A stretch of 43,539 nucleotides of DNA, from IMG/VR virus record IMGVR_UViG_3300006917_000050, positions 1 through 43,539 of that record; one strand, 5' to 3'. Both the position numbers and the translations under genes were made by a program. The notes under the pieces were generated by a model that saw only the letters and a list, made by a program, of their open reading frames with translations, was not told the DNA's origin and made no database searches. Each line of letters starts with the position of its first letter. Position 1 is the first letter of the stretch. The DNA comes from a virus. Positions 29,517 through 38,739 of the stretch are shown in pieces.

Positions 29517-31157
29517 CTAACCCTTTCTTTGGGGACCTAGGACCACAAAACCCTTGCCGTCATCGCCCAGCCGCTTCTTCTTGTCCGCCAGCCACTTCAC
29601 ATACCAGGGCTCTGGGCCAGGTCGTTGCGGAGGGCGGTGATAGGTGGGCTCGTACGCGCACAGGTATTCCAAGCACTGACACGTATGGATTTCGCCACGG
29701 GCGTTTGGCGTGTCGGTGATGAACGGGCCGTTGGCCGTCTGGATCACCTTTTTCTTGTAGCGCCGCAGCTCGCGGAACAGCTCCGGCGTGGCCCCCTCCA
29801 GGAACTTCAGCTTCGTACTCCCGTCGCCCCGGATATGCAGCATCTGCCGGACAAGACCCGTACGGGCCTGAATGTCATCGGATCCGGCGATGAACTGGTG
29901 GCCTGTCATTTGGGCGCGGACGCCGCGGTCGCGAAGCTGCTCTGAGTACAGCTCTGACGGCAGCCGGCCTGACCCAAGGTCACGCAGGGCACCGCCGTGC
30001 ATGTCCATGATGAATGCATAGAAGTGCTGCCCGTCCACCTTGCGGGCGAACTCCTCGCCAAAGATCAGGGCGTTGCAGTTGCGGATGTAGAGTTCGTCAT
30101 AGATCAGCAGGAACCGCTCGTCTGGCGGCACAGCCCCGAACACCGCAGCCATGACCGCGTGGCCAGGATCAATCGCCACGTACCGCGTCCACTCGGGCGG
30201 TACACCTTCAGGCATCTCCGACTTTGGAAGGACATGCACCGCGGGATTAAATGACGGGTACATGAGGATGCTGTCCTGGGTGAACTCACCCTCGGCACGC
30301 ATCCGCAGCTCATCCACGCCCAGGGCGGACCACCGGGCGATGTTCTTCTCCTTCTCTTTGGAGTCGATATGGGCGTTGTCCAAAAATCTGAGGACGAACT
30401 TCCTGATGTTGGGCGGCGTGACGCCCAGCTCGGCTTCGCGGTCGGCACGCTCGCACAGACCCAGCAGCGCGTCGTTCTTAGAGTGCGGCATAGCACTCCA
30501 CAGCAGACGGCCTTTGCGGTCTGCGAGGCGGGCCTGCATTTCGCCCACCCATGCGGGCTGAGGGATATCCTCGTCAAAATGCACCAAATCGGCCTGAAAC
30601 CCCTGCGGCGGCTCTGATTCGGCAGAGAAGAAGTTGATCTGCCAGCCGTTCGTCAGTGTCACCTTCTGGCAGTAGCCGGCGTTCTTCAGCACCCATGAGG
30701 TGTCCACCACAAACCGCGGCGGGATCAGCGGCGGCGCCGGCTTGCAGTCCTTGATCCTGTCGGCGTCCGTGGTCGGCCGGTACGCTCGCCACTCACCCGT
30801 CTCCAGGTCACGGATGATCTTGAAGGCCCCGGCCTTGAAGAGCATCGGGTACGCCACCAGGCCGATGTGCGGCCAGTTGCGGCCCACCACCACCAGGTTG
30901 CCGTCCTTCACCGGGTACTTCCCGAACGGGTCCTGGCCTGTGGCCGCGCGGGCATCTTCTACGAACGTAGAGAGCGACTTGCCGCTGCGGTTGCCGCCGA
31001 GAACGATCCGCTCGGAAGCCATGCAGGAGTGCATCTCCTGCTGCGAGGCCATCGGCTCGTACAGACGAAGGGCCTCTATCTTGCGGCTCTTCAGCTCCGC
31101 CTGGACCTCTTTCAGCACCTCCAGCGAGTGCGTCGATACGTTGGCCCCTAAATCCAC
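29517..31157 (-). CDS. terL: Terminase large subunit
   Basis: About 546 aa from GTG 31157; TTGs at 31202 and 31235 are alternatives, and the start is not settled. The ATPase has Walker A GGNRSGKS (54-61) and Walker B LVHFDED (195-197 acidic). The nuclease half has VAIDPG (Asp330) and FIMDMHGG (Asp384), as in RNase H-like terminases. It packages DNA into proheads through the portal encoded two genes downstream. The longer frame upstream of the GTG overlaps the small terminase candidate by 62 nt. Confidence 0.92.
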   Translation of the reverse strand: MDLGANVSTHSLEVLKEVQAELKSRKIEALRLYEPMASQQEMHSCMASERIVLGGNRSGKSLSTFVEDARAATGQDPFGKYPVKDGNLVVVGRNWPHIGLVAYPMLFKAGAFKIIRDLETGEWRAYRPTTDADRIKDCKPAPPLIPPRFVVDTSWVLKNAGYCQKVTLTNGWQINFFSAESEPPQGFQADLVHFDEDIPQPAWVGEMQARLADRKGRLLWSAMPHSKNDALLGLCERADREAELGVTPPNIRKFVLRFLDNAHIDSKEKEKNIARWSALGVDELRMRAEGEFTQDSILMYPSFNPAVHVLPKSEMPEGVPPEWTRYVAIDPGHAVMAAVFGAVPPDERFLLIYDELYIRNCNALIFGEEFARKVDGQHFYAFIMDMHGGALRDLGSGRLPSELYSEQLRDRGVRAQMTGHQFIAGSDDIQARTGLVRQMLHIRGDGSTKLKFLEGATPELFRELRRYKKKVIQTANGPFITDTPNARGEIHTCQCLEYLCAYEPTYHRPPQRPGPEPWYVKWLADKKKRLGDDGKGFVVLGPQRKG

Positions 31158-31173
31158 CGGAGGTTTCGGCGGA

Positions 31174-31716
31174 TCAGGTATCTGGCGTGGGTGCTTTTTC
31201 AACTTCCTCCGTGATCGGCAGGACCTTGGCGTCAATCACCGGGAGGCCGCGGATCGTCGCCGCCGCCTCCAGGAGTCGCTGCCGCAGCTCGTCCTCCAGC
31301 TCATCCTCGCTCCACAGGGCCAGGGGCTTCTTCGCCCCGCCTAGGGCCGTATTGCTCGTCACCAGGCGGACGATAGTGTCCAGCTGCTTGGTGCGAAACG
31401 CCCCACCAGGAGGCGAGTCGTAGTATTGCTTCAGGAACAGGTTGGCGAACCCGCGTGTGCCGCCCATGTACTCCAGGATCGTCTCCAGCATCTCGCTGGA
31501 GTGCGGGATGTTCGCCCCGCCAAGCCTGGCAGCCTGGCAGAACGCATCCACGGAGTCGCGTTCGATCTTGTCCAGCCGCTCATCCTTGCGACGCTTGCGG
31601 CGTTTCCGCTCATACTCCGCCCGGCAGGTCTTGCAGCGAGAGTGCTTGCGCCCGTCCGACGTCACGTTGTAGGACGAGTCCGGCAGCTCTTTCTTGCAGC
31701 CCAGGCAGGTCTTCAT
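31174..31716 (-). CDS. terS: Terminase small subunit candidate with zinc finger
   Basis: 180 aa from ATG 31716, overlapping the stop of the gene before it (ATGA). The N-terminus has a four-cysteine zinc finger (Cys4, Cys7, Cys28, Cys31), followed by a very basic helix (YERKRRKRRKDERLDKIERD), then helical segments. Directly upstream of terL, so DNA recognition for packaging is the likely role. The zinc-finger type resembles small phage DNA-binding proteins; the classical TerS fold cannot be confirmed. Confidence 0.65.
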   Translation of the reverse strand: MKTCLGCKKELPDSSYNVTSDGRKHSRCKTCRAEYERKRRKRRKDERLDKIERDSVDAFCQAARLGGANIPHSSEMLETILEYMGGTRGFANLFLKQYYDSPPGGAFRTKQLDTIVRLVTSNTALGGAKKPLALWSEDELEDELRQRLLEAAATIRGLPVIDAKVLPITEEVEKAPTPDT

Positions 31717-33113
31717 CGAACCCAATACCAGACGTTGCCGTCAGTTGTGTAGTTATCGAATGATTCAGCCACTGCCTGGCGAACGCCTGGGAATGTCAGA
31801 TAGTCATGCCCGGCCACTATGACCTTGGCCTTTGGGGCCCACGCCAGGATGTCGGCCAACACAGACGCATAGTCATGCTCGGCATCGATGTAGACGATGT
31901 CGAACTTCCCATCCGCAAAGTGCTTTGCGCACTCCGGCGAGCGGGCTTGGTGATAGCCGATGTCGTACATGGCTGTATTCTGGCGGAACACCTGAAGCGG
32001 CGGGCCAAATGAGCCGTCGTACGCCTGGCACCCAGCGTCGTTCTTGGACCCCTCCCACGTATCGACGCACAGCACCTTTGCTCCGGCCTTAGCCATGACG
32101 ATGGCGGACTTGCCAGCCCAGGATCCGATCTCGCACACGTACGGGCGGCGGCCGTGCCGCACCGTGAAGTCCTTGATCAGCCGCGTCAGCGCCTGGGCAT
32201 CACGCTCTGGCAGGTCCATGCCCATGCTGATAAAAGACTGCTCCCGTGGGAGGGTTGCCAGCCACGCCGGAGTCGGCAGGTCCACCAGCTTCGTCGCGCC
32301 GTCGAAGTTGCCTTCCCAGTACCCCTTCAGCTTGTCGCTAATCCCCTTGGCGTCGATCACCCGCGGCTTGCCGACGCACTTGGGCTTCCAGTGCCCGGCC
32401 CAAGAATCCCAGTTGCAGTAGACCGGGTTGTAGCCCAGCTTCTGCGTTCCGGCCATGGACAGGTCGCGGGTCTGGGTGACGTCCTCCGTGGACGCCTTCT
32501 CGGCCGCGAAGTGGTCCTTCCACTCATAGTAGAACCAGGGCTTGTCGGCGTCGCTCTTGGGCTCGGTCAGCTCAAACGCCCGCATGTCGTACATGATCAG
32601 GCCGGTCGGGAGCGCGGCGCACTCCTGGATGCCGGCCATCTTTACGGCTGTGTGGCGGTCATACATCTCCAGCTGAAAGTCCGGATTTGGGTTGTCTGAC
32701 TGGAGATTGTTCCACCGGAACACGTAGACGTTCTCTACCGGCGGCGGGCCGCAATACGGGGCACCGATGACACACGGCCCAGTGTGGTAGTGATTGACCA
32801 GGAAGTCGAAGCTGCTCTTGAAGAACGGCTTCGCGTCCGGCATGCCGGCGTCCATGTCCGGCTTCATGTCCGAATCAACCATAACAAGCACATCCACGCC
32901 GTACTCACGGGCCATGACCACCGCCCTGTTGCGGGTCATGGTGATCGGCGTGTCGGACAGGTTCCAAACGCGGATGTTATCGATACGCGGGTCTTTGTGG
33001 GCTTCCAGGAGAACTGGAATCATCCACTCACGGATGTCAGGCACCTCGGAGGAAATGCCGCCGTTACCGCCGTAGGAGAAAGTAACGATGCCGACGTTGA
33101 ACTTCTGCTGCAT
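31713..33113 (-). CDS. Glycosyltransferase-methyltransferase fusion
   Basis: 466 aa. Residues 1-290 look like a GT-A glycosyltransferase: FNVGIVTFSYGG, TMTRNRAVVMAREYGVDVLVMVDSDMKPD with the DxD at 80-82, and ALPTGLIMYDM. Residues 315-466 are a class I SAM methyltransferase (family 24 pattern): CEIGSWAGKSAIVM (328-341), VLCVDTW, FDIVYIDAEHDY and VIVAGHDY. The order suggests one protein transferring and methylating a sugar. Targets could be virion proteins, host surface glycans or the phage DNA. It lies among structural genes between terminase and capsid, so virion glycosylation is attractive. The start ATG has no competing candidate nearby. Confidence 0.87.
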   Translation of the reverse strand: MQQKFNVGIVTFSYGGNGGISSEVPDIREWMIPVLLEAHKDPRIDNIRVWNLSDTPITMTRNRAVVMAREYGVDVLVMVDSDMKPDMDAGMPDAKPFFKSSFDFLVNHYHTGPCVIGAPYCGPPPVENVYVFRWNNLQSDNPNPDFQLEMYDRHTAVKMAGIQECAALPTGLIMYDMRAFELTEPKSDADKPWFYYEWKDHFAAEKASTEDVTQTRDLSMAGTQKLGYNPVYCNWDSWAGHWKPKCVGKPRVIDAKGISDKLKGYWEGNFDGATKLVDLPTPAWLATLPREQSFISMGMDLPERDAQALTRLIKDFTVRHGRRPYVCEIGSWAGKSAIVMAKAGAKVLCVDTWEGSKNDAGCQAYDGSFGPPLQVFRQNTAMYDIGYHQARSPECAKHFADGKFDIVYIDAEHDYASVLADILAWAPKAKVIVAGHDYLTFPGVRQAVAESFDNYTTDGNVWYWVR

Positions 33114-33168
33114 GTGTCACCCAGGGGGATAGGTGGACAAACGTACCAATTTCTTGAATCTGGAACAA

Positions 33169-34110
33169 CTAAAAGTACCGACGTCCGTCAGGGCCCATCG
33201 GGCTCTGCGGCAGGTAGTGCATGTCGTTGCCCATGCCTTCTGGGCCGTAGACGTCTGGCTGTCCCGGCGGCCGGTACGGCTCGCCTTGCGACGGCGGCTC
33301 CTTTGGCTGCGCCGTCCCAGGGGTGGAAGGAGCGCCCTTAACCCATCCAGTTCCAGGCTTGGGCTGATACCCAGGGTTGGGCATCTGCACGCTTTGCCCC
33401 GTCTGCGGGTTGTGCCAGTTGACGACCATCCCGAACTGCGGGCCACCACCCGCGACGAAGTCAGGGTGCGGAGACTGCGGAGCGGCCTGCGGCGGCTGAT
33501 TCTTGCGGTAGTTCTTGATGGCGAGCTGGCTCTTGCGGTAGTTCTCCTGGTTGTCGGCAATCTGCTTCTTCAGCTGCTCGTCCTTCACCTGCTTGGCAGC
33601 CTCGGCGTTCTGTGACGGCAGGAAGGGCTTGTTGTCCTTCCACATGACAGACTCGCCGTTTCGTATGGCCTCCCGCTGCAGGGCCTCTAGCTGGATCTGC
33701 TTCTGGGCCTCACGCAGGCGGTCCTGCATGTCCATCTGGGCGCGGGCCTCTTCCATCAGCTTTCGGATGGGGTCCGTGTCCTGCGGCGGGCGAGGCGGCA
33801 CGGCCGTCTGCTGCGGGGCCAGGGACCCGGTATTACGGACTCGCTCTTCGGCGGCACGGCGAACCTCTTCTGGCGTGCCTGGGGCGAACGAGATCATCGG
33901 GCCAGCGGGGCCTGGCGACGGAGCGCCGTAGCCAAGCTCCGACAGACGCTGGCGGTAGTACGATTCGATGTACTCCGGCGATGTGCCACGCGGAAAGCCG
34001 CGCAGCACGCCAAGGCGGGCCAGTTCCTCCTGGGAGGGCAGCGGACCAGAGTACGGCCCGGACGGCATAGCCAGCCGAGGATTCGTCGGATCGTCATAGG
34101 CGCGAATCAC
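33169..34110 (-). CDS. Proline-rich coiled-coil virion/assembly protein
   Basis: 313 aa from a GTG at 34110 overlapping the stop of the 61-aa gene (GTGA). Pro-rich N- and C-terminal segments flank a long charged helix (about 115-195, with LMEEARAQMDMQDRLREAQKQ and EAAKQVKDEQLKKQIADNQE). The C-terminal PGQPDVYGPEGMGNDMHYLPQ is low-complexity. Possibly an assembly factor or minor capsid protein; unrecognised. Confidence 0.62.
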   Translation of the reverse strand: MIRAYDDPTNPRLAMPSGPYSGPLPSQEELARLGVLRGFPRGTSPEYIESYYRQRLSELGYGAPSPGPAGPMISFAPGTPEEVRRAAEERVRNTGSLAPQQTAVPPRPPQDTDPIRKLMEEARAQMDMQDRLREAQKQIQLEALQREAIRNGESVMWKDNKPFLPSQNAEAAKQVKDEQLKKQIADNQENYRKSQLAIKNYRKNQPPQAAPQSPHPDFVAGGGPQFGMVVNWHNPQTGQSVQMPNPGYQPKPGTGWVKGAPSTPGTAQPKEPPSQGEPYRPPGQPDVYGPEGMGNDMHYLPQSPMGPDGRRYF

Positions 34111-34292
34111 GGGCCTTCTCCTGTGTTCACGGTGATGGCGTTCATCCCTAGATTGCCCTGCATGGGCATGCGGAGACGCTCAGCGTCCGCTTGGGGGTTG
34201 GCGGCGCGGGACTCCATAATCAACTGTCTTAGGAAGTCCGCGTTCTGTAACGCAGCCGCGTCGCCGTACGATGGGATGAACTGCTGTTCCAT
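34107..34292 (-). CDS. Small hypothetical protein after capsid terminator
   Basis: 61 aa, MEQQFIPSYGDAAALQNADF and onward, helical in the middle. It begins just after the terminator that follows the decoration gene, so it may be transcribed by read-through. GTGA overlap with the next gene. No family recognised. Confidence 0.55.
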   Translation of the reverse strand: MEQQFIPSYGDAAALQNADFLRQLIMESRAANPQADAERLRMPMQGNLGMNAITVNTGEGP

Positions 34293-34302
34293 ATAAGCGA
34301 AA

Positions 34303-34334
34303 AGCCTCTGACCCAGTTGCCCAGGTCAGAGGCT
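34303..34334 (-). terminator. Rho-independent terminator after capsid genes
   Basis: Arms AGCCTCTGACC (34303-34313) and GGTCAGAGGCT (34324-34334) pair over 11 bp with a 10-nt loop. On the minus strand the stem is followed by TTTTCGC. It lies just downstream of the decoration protein and would give high expression of scaffold, capsid and decoration transcripts with reduced flow into the next genes. Confidence 0.85.
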
Positions 34335-34361
34335 CCCCCCTAGCCCCTTGCAGGGCATGTA

Positions 34362-34916
34362 TCAGCTGCGGACGAGGTTAACCACCGCCAGGACGTTCTG
34401 GCCGGTAGTGCCGGCCGAGAGCGCCCGGCCGATGTACCCATTGGCCAGGTACGTGGCCGCGCCAGTCTGAGCCTGACCAGCCGTGGTGGACACGGTGCTG
34501 GTGGCAGCCGTGAGAGCCACAAGGGCCGAATCGACCGCGGCAGTCTGGGCAGGGCCCAGCTTGACCTCGGTCGGACCACTGACGGTGATCCAGAACACAT
34601 CGTTGGCCGCCACGCCGCTAGCCGGCAGATGCTCGTCCACAACACCGGCCGACGCAGCGTCCGTAGCGGACGTATAGCCGTCCACCTCGCTGAACGAGCC
34701 GCTCTTGAAGACCACTACCCGCTTCGGCAGGAGCGTCACGCCGGAGGCGTTCCGCACCGCCACGCACACCTTGCGGCGGTTAGAACGAATCTTGCCCGTC
34801 GCCGGATCTACGTCAGGAAACTCTTTGACAGCGCCCACCCAACCGCCACCATCCGACGCCGAACTGACGCCGAGAGTCTGGCCGAGAGAGAACGGAGGAT
34901 CAACCAACAGAGACAT
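34362..34916 (-). CDS. Capsid decoration protein candidate
   Basis: 184 aa, Val/Ala/Thr/Gly-rich and beta-rich, beginning MSLLVDPPFSLGQTLGV; it contains VLAVVNLVRS at the end. AGGAGTAACGC precedes the ATG and is almost the same signal as for the capsid gene (AGGAGTAACAC), which implies similarly high translation. Its location right after the capsid gene and before a strong terminator suits a cement or head-stabilising protein. Confidence 0.7.
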   Translation of the reverse strand: MSLLVDPPFSLGQTLGVSSASDGGGWVGAVKEFPDVDPATGKIRSNRRKVCVAVRNASGVTLLPKRVVVFKSGSFSEVDGYTSATDAASAGVVDEHLPASGVAANDVFWITVSGPTEVKLGPAQTAAVDSALVALTAATSTVSTTAGQAQTGAATYLANGYIGRALSAGTTGQNVLAVVNLVRS

Positions 34917-34931
34917 GCGTTACTCCTTAGA

Positions 34932-36038
34932 TCAGGCGAGGGCCTTCCACTTAATGAACGACCTGGGCGACTTGAACTTCAGGTTGCCCAACGTAGACAC
35001 CACAAATCGATATGACTGACTCGTTTCGTCGTAGAACGGGCCCTCACTGTTGAACATCTGCGACTCCATGTTCAGGAGTTCGCAGTTGCCGATTGCGAGG
35101 CCATACGCACAGCCAGCCGGCACGGCGTACTCGGTGCCCAGCTCCACGCCGTCGAACTCCACCGTGGTGAAGCCCAGCGACTTCAGGCCGTTCTCCTTGC
35201 TGACGACGAACCGCTGCTTGTCGTCATAGGCGTTCAGGAAGTCCACGTAGAGCTTCCGGTCCATGACGATCAGGTCAACGGCGTCTTCCTTGGTGTCGTT
35301 CCGCTTAGCAAAATGCAGGCCCTCACGGAGAGCCTTGATGCAGTTCGCCGCCCACGTGCTGCCACCGAAGTAGGTGCTGCTGTGGTTGACAATGAGAGGC
35401 GCGTAAAAGTCATACTCGCTGTCAGCCTTGCCAGCCGGCCAGACGCCCTCCAGCTGCGAGCCACCGTAGTAGCCCAGCTGCGTGCTGAGGCCGGCGTACG
35501 TGTCGCTCGGGTAGCCAAACGGGTCAGCCGCATTGGCCGAACGCTGCGTACCATCACTGACGTTAATGGTGCCGTTGTTGGACAAAAACGACTCAAGGCC
35601 ATGGTACCGCAGCTCGTTACCAGCCTGGTTACCGTCGATCCATACCTCCTGGCTGAGGTACTGTTCGATGCTCGTCAGGAGCCGCGAACTCATCTTACCG
35701 GCGACGTTAACCAACGCGCTGGCGCCGCGGTTCTCCAGCATCTCCTTGCGGAACAGCGAGTCGGTGGCTTGGTAGCCACGGTACTCCAGCTCCGCCTTCT
35801 TCCACAGGTTCTGGCGAGCGAACGAACGGGGAGTTTCTCCGTTGTTACCAGACGGCTTATGCAGGCGGTACGACACCTCCCAGTCGAAGCCCCTGCCGGC
35901 CATGTTCATACGAACACCGCCGCGCTGCTCAATGGCAGCCAGAACCATGTACTTGCGGAGGGAAGCAATCTCTTCCTCACGCAGATGGTTTACAATCGTC
36001 GTTGCAATACTGCGCGCGAAATCCGTGGTAGACGCCAT
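34932..36038 (-). CDS. Major capsid protein (HK97-fold)
   Basis: 368 aa. N-terminal DFARSIATTIVNHLREEEIAS helix, then a central domain with WKKAELEYRGYQATDSLFRK, RLLTSIEQYLSQEVWIDGNQ and VDLIVMDRKLYVDFLNAYDD, and C-terminal GCAYGLAIGNCELLNMESQMF and FIKWKALA. This is the arrangement of HK97-like major capsid proteins of podoviruses. It follows a scaffold gene and has an excellent ribosome-binding site (AGGAG, 6-nt spacer). Together with the decoration protein it makes the head. Confidence 0.86.
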   Translation of the reverse strand: MASTTDFARSIATTIVNHLREEEIASLRKYMVLAAIEQRGGVRMNMAGRGFDWEVSYRLHKPSGNNGETPRSFARQNLWKKAELEYRGYQATDSLFRKEMLENRGASALVNVAGKMSSRLLTSIEQYLSQEVWIDGNQAGNELRYHGLESFLSNNGTINVSDGTQRSANAADPFGYPSDTYAGLSTQLGYYGGSQLEGVWPAGKADSEYDFYAPLIVNHSSTYFGGSTWAANCIKALREGLHFAKRNDTKEDAVDLIVMDRKLYVDFLNAYDDKQRFVVSKENGLKSLGFTTVEFDGVELGTEYAVPAGCAYGLAIGNCELLNMESQMFNSEGPFYDETSQSYRFVVSTLGNLKFKSPRSFIKWKALA

Positions 36039-36047
36039 GTGTTACTC

Positions 36048-37043
36048 CTAGAGAGCCCCGTCTTTGACCAGCTGTGCCCGAAGGCGTTCCTCAAACGACT
36101 GCTTCGGGCGTGGTGCCCGGGGCTCCGTTGCCCCGCCGCTCCTGCTCGGCGCTCTGGTCGCACGCTCGCGCAGGAACTGCATGTTCTGTTGCGCAACAGG
36201 CTCAGGCTGCGGCATCGCCGGAGGGGCCGGCGGCTGCGCCATCGCATACTGCATTTGCTGATACCGCAGGTTCAGAAGGTCGCGCTCCAGCATCCCGGTG
36301 GCGTACTGCCATCTGGCATTCGGATCGGCAATCCCTGACTGAGCCGCTTGTTCGATGTAGGCCTGGATCGCCCGGCCTTCCGGGCTGACGTTTCCTTGGG
36401 CGTCGTAGAGCCAGTCAGAGTTCTGCTGCTCAAGGCTCTGGACGTAGTTTTGTGCGGTGTACTGACCGAGGCTCTGCTGGACCAGCTCCTGGGCCTTCTG
36501 CATCGCCACTTCTTCGATGAATGGCTTGAGCGTCCCTTCAGGATCGGTGACGAACTTCTTGGCGAACTGGGCCGTGTAGGCCTGGTAGTCGCGGATGGCG
36601 GCCTGGGCCTCAAACGGAGCATCGGGGGCGATGATCTCGCGGCCAGTCTCCGGATCCCGGACGATGTACTGCTTCCAGGTGTCTTTGACCTGCGGCGGAT
36701 CCCACCACTTGGGCTTGGCGGGCTGGGCTGGCGCTTGGGCCTGAGCTTGCGACTCCTGCCACTTGCGGAACTGGTCTGCGTTCCGGGCGTAGTCGGCCGT
36801 GATGGCCTGGTACTGGCGGAGCTGCTGCTGGGCCGCCTGGTAACCCTGGCGGCTCTGGTACAGATCGCGTGCGATGGAGACGTCATCCGCGCCGGAATAC
36901 TCCGGCAGCGACTTAAACGCATCCCACACGCTCTGCTGTGGCGCGGCTTGCTGCGGCGAGTTGTCAAAGGACTGCGAGGATGGAGACGACTGAACTTCAG
37001 GGGCCGGGGACGCTTCCTGACTCTGGACGACTTCTTCGCTCAT
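36048..37043 (-). CDS. Scaffolding protein candidate
   Basis: 331 aa, Gln/Ala/Pro/Glu-rich and mostly helical, with acidic and Pro-rich ends (MSEEVVQSQEASPAPE). The C-terminal helix (QSFEERLRAQLVKDG) is basic, and MLERDLLNLRYQQMQYAM lies nearer the middle. Its location immediately before the capsid gene, its size and its composition are those of podovirus scaffolds that are expelled at maturation. The start has GGAAAG upstream. Confidence 0.77.
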   Translation of the reverse strand: MSEEVVQSQEASPAPEVQSSPSSQSFDNSPQQAAPQQSVWDAFKSLPEYSGADDVSIARDLYQSRQGYQAAQQQLRQYQAITADYARNADQFRKWQESQAQAQAPAQPAKPKWWDPPQVKDTWKQYIVRDPETGREIIAPDAPFEAQAAIRDYQAYTAQFAKKFVTDPEGTLKPFIEEVAMQKAQELVQQSLGQYTAQNYVQSLEQQNSDWLYDAQGNVSPEGRAIQAYIEQAAQSGIADPNARWQYATGMLERDLLNLRYQQMQYAMAQPPAPPAMPQPEPVAQQNMQFLRERATRAPSRSGGATEPRAPRPKQSFEERLRAQLVKDGAL

Positions 37044-37118
37044 CTCTTTCCTTTCAAGCGGCTAGGGGGTGCCTGTGGAAAGAGTGCCCAGCGTCTCCAA
37101 ACGGGAATCCGATTTTTG

Positions 37119-37712
37119 CTACCGATACGGAATCGGCTCGTTCCACTTTGTGCTGAACAGCACGCCTTTTTGACGGTCGCTCATTTCCCGCGACATCTGC
37201 ATCTGCCTCTCAGCCATATAACGCTCATGCTTGAGGCGTTCGATGAGCAGTTTCAGCTCGGCATCACTGCGGGCGGACATCATCGCCTTCTCATGCTCTA
37301 GCCGCCTCGCTTCACGCTCTTGCGCGACTCGCGAGTCTAGCTCGTCACCGATAGCGCCCATGACGTCAGATGCCATGCCTCGCTGCAGGCTCATCTGCTG
37401 ATAGGGATTAAACATTGCACCTCCACTATGCTGTTCTGATTGGCGGAAAAACGTGGGCTGCTGTGTCGGGGTGGCTGGTTGGCGCGGTTGGCCTGCTTGT
37501 CTGGCTGCGGCCTCACGCTGCTTGCGGGCCTGAAGATCCTCCAGCATCTGATCCGGGGTCTCGTACATGTCGGACGAGACGTATTGCTCGCGCGCGTAGC
37601 CGCCGAGCGATGCCAGCTTCTGTAGCGTCGGCAGGTCTGCGCCCGGGTTATTGCGGACCAGCTCCTGGAGGTCCGCGTAGTACCCCTTCGTAGCTGGTTT
37701 ATAAGTGGCCAT
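37119..37712 (-). CDS. Helical structural/assembly protein
   Basis: 197 aa from ATG 37712, overlapping the stop of the gene before it by 1 nt. N-terminal helices, then a Gln/Pro linker (QPRQPATPTQQPTFFRQSEQ), then a long amphipathic helix (AQEREARRLEHEKAMMSARS and onward) and KGVLFSTKWNEPIPYR. Unrecognised; probably minor virion or assembly. Confidence 0.6.
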   Translation of the reverse strand: MATYKPATKGYYADLQELVRNNPGADLPTLQKLASLGGYAREQYVSSDMYETPDQMLEDLQARKQREAAARQAGQPRQPATPTQQPTFFRQSEQHSGGAMFNPYQQMSLQRGMASDVMGAIGDELDSRVAQEREARRLEHEKAMMSARSDAELKLLIERLKHERYMAERQMQMSREMSDRQKGVLFSTKWNEPIPYR

Positions 37713-38041
37713 CACTTATCAGTGCCCTGACTGCCGGGCGGAAGGCCAAGATACTTAGCCCCGGCGTCGTTTAACCAGGCGTGTCGCTTGCGGCATCCGC
37801 AGTCCTTGACGCCCACGGCATTGGCCGCCGCCTGCGCGCGTTCCTTGGTTATCCCTACAGCGTTCAGGCCAGACGCCACTAGGTCCCCCAGGCCGGGCCG
37901 TGCCCGCGGGTAGGCCGGATGTTGCTCGTCAACAACGATGCGTTCGCCATCCTGGCTGACAATGCACGGCGCGACTTGCTCCATGGTGTAGCCTCTCTGC
38001 AAGCATCGCTCTTTCAGGTGCGAGATGCGGCAGGAAATCAT
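37712..38041 (-). CDS. Small Cys-containing protein with CGC-R motif
   Basis: 109 aa. The first half (CRISHLKERCLQRGYTMEQV) resembles a small toxin-like fold (DUF4258 pattern, low certainty). The second half has GLGDLVASGLNAVGITKERA and VKDCGCRKRHAWLNDAG, a module I associate with phage and tail-associated proteins. The start ATG lies just inside the end of the upstream gene (4-nt overlap). Confidence 0.6.
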   Translation of the reverse strand: MISCRISHLKERCLQRGYTMEQVAPCIVSQDGERIVVDEQHPAYPRARPGLGDLVASGLNAVGITKERAQAAANAVGVKDCGCRKRHAWLNDAGAKYLGLPPGSQGTDK

Positions 38042-38739
38042 GGCAGCGGGTTCTCGCAGAGCGAGACTTCCAGTGAGTCGGCGCAGGCCTTATAGCCAGA
38101 GGATTGGCACGCCGCCTTGGTGATTTGCGTGCATGAAACGGCCTCCGGTCCTGTAAAGCAGGGCGGGTCGTAGAGGTAAGGCGACCCATCGCAGTCGCCG
38201 GAGATGACCTCACCGAACGGATAGTCAAAGCCGCTGACGCACTCGCTGCAATCGTCCACTACACGGACGCGATAGTACCATTGCGATCCGTAGGCCGTAG
38301 TCCAATCGTCGCATACGTTGGGGTTATAGCAGTCCCCTGTGTCGAACCTGTTTTGCCTTCCCGGCGACGTCCCGGCACAGCCTGACACGCCAGTGTTAGC
38401 CTGGTAGTACTGATACGTTGACCACACCCTCAGCGTGCCGGCCGGCTGCGATGTTGGTATCGGGTCGGACACCCGGCTGCCAGGAGAGGAATAGTCAAAC
38501 TCATAGTAGGACCACACCTTCTCCGTACACAGATATCGGTACGAGCAGCACATACAGACGTTAGTACATTCAATACTGGCGTTCCAGGTTCCGCCCGCGG
38601 ATTCGCAGTCCTGCTGCGTCGTCTTTGTGTCGTCTTTAACGCCGTCCACGCAACAGCAGCCTCCACAGCAGCAGCCTTCACCAGTCGCCAACTGGCCATT
38701 GACGAGCAGGAGCTGACCATCGCGGAGGTAGACCGTCAT
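38038..38739 (-). CDS. Extremely cysteine-rich protein
   Basis: 233 aa with 23 Cys by my count, including CCCGGCCC near the N-terminus and paired CxC and CC motifs throughout. N-terminal MTVYLRDGQLLLVNGQLATGEG reads like a beta hairpin. Tyr, Ser, Asp and Gly are abundant and Lys is rare. Such density suggests many disulfides or metal sites in an extracellular virion protein, perhaps a fibre, head appendage or knotted lectin. No family recognised. It lies at the end of the first late gene cluster. Confidence 0.6.
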   Translation of the reverse strand: MTVYLRDGQLLLVNGQLATGEGCCCGGCCCVDGVKDDTKTTQQDCESAGGTWNASIECTNVCMCCSYRYLCTEKVWSYYEFDYSSPGSRVSDPIPTSQPAGTLRVWSTYQYYQANTGVSGCAGTSPGRQNRFDTGDCYNPNVCDDWTTAYGSQWYYRVRVVDDCSECVSGFDYPFGEVISGDCDGSPYLYDPPCFTGPEAVSCTQITKAACQSSGYKACADSLEVSLCENPLP

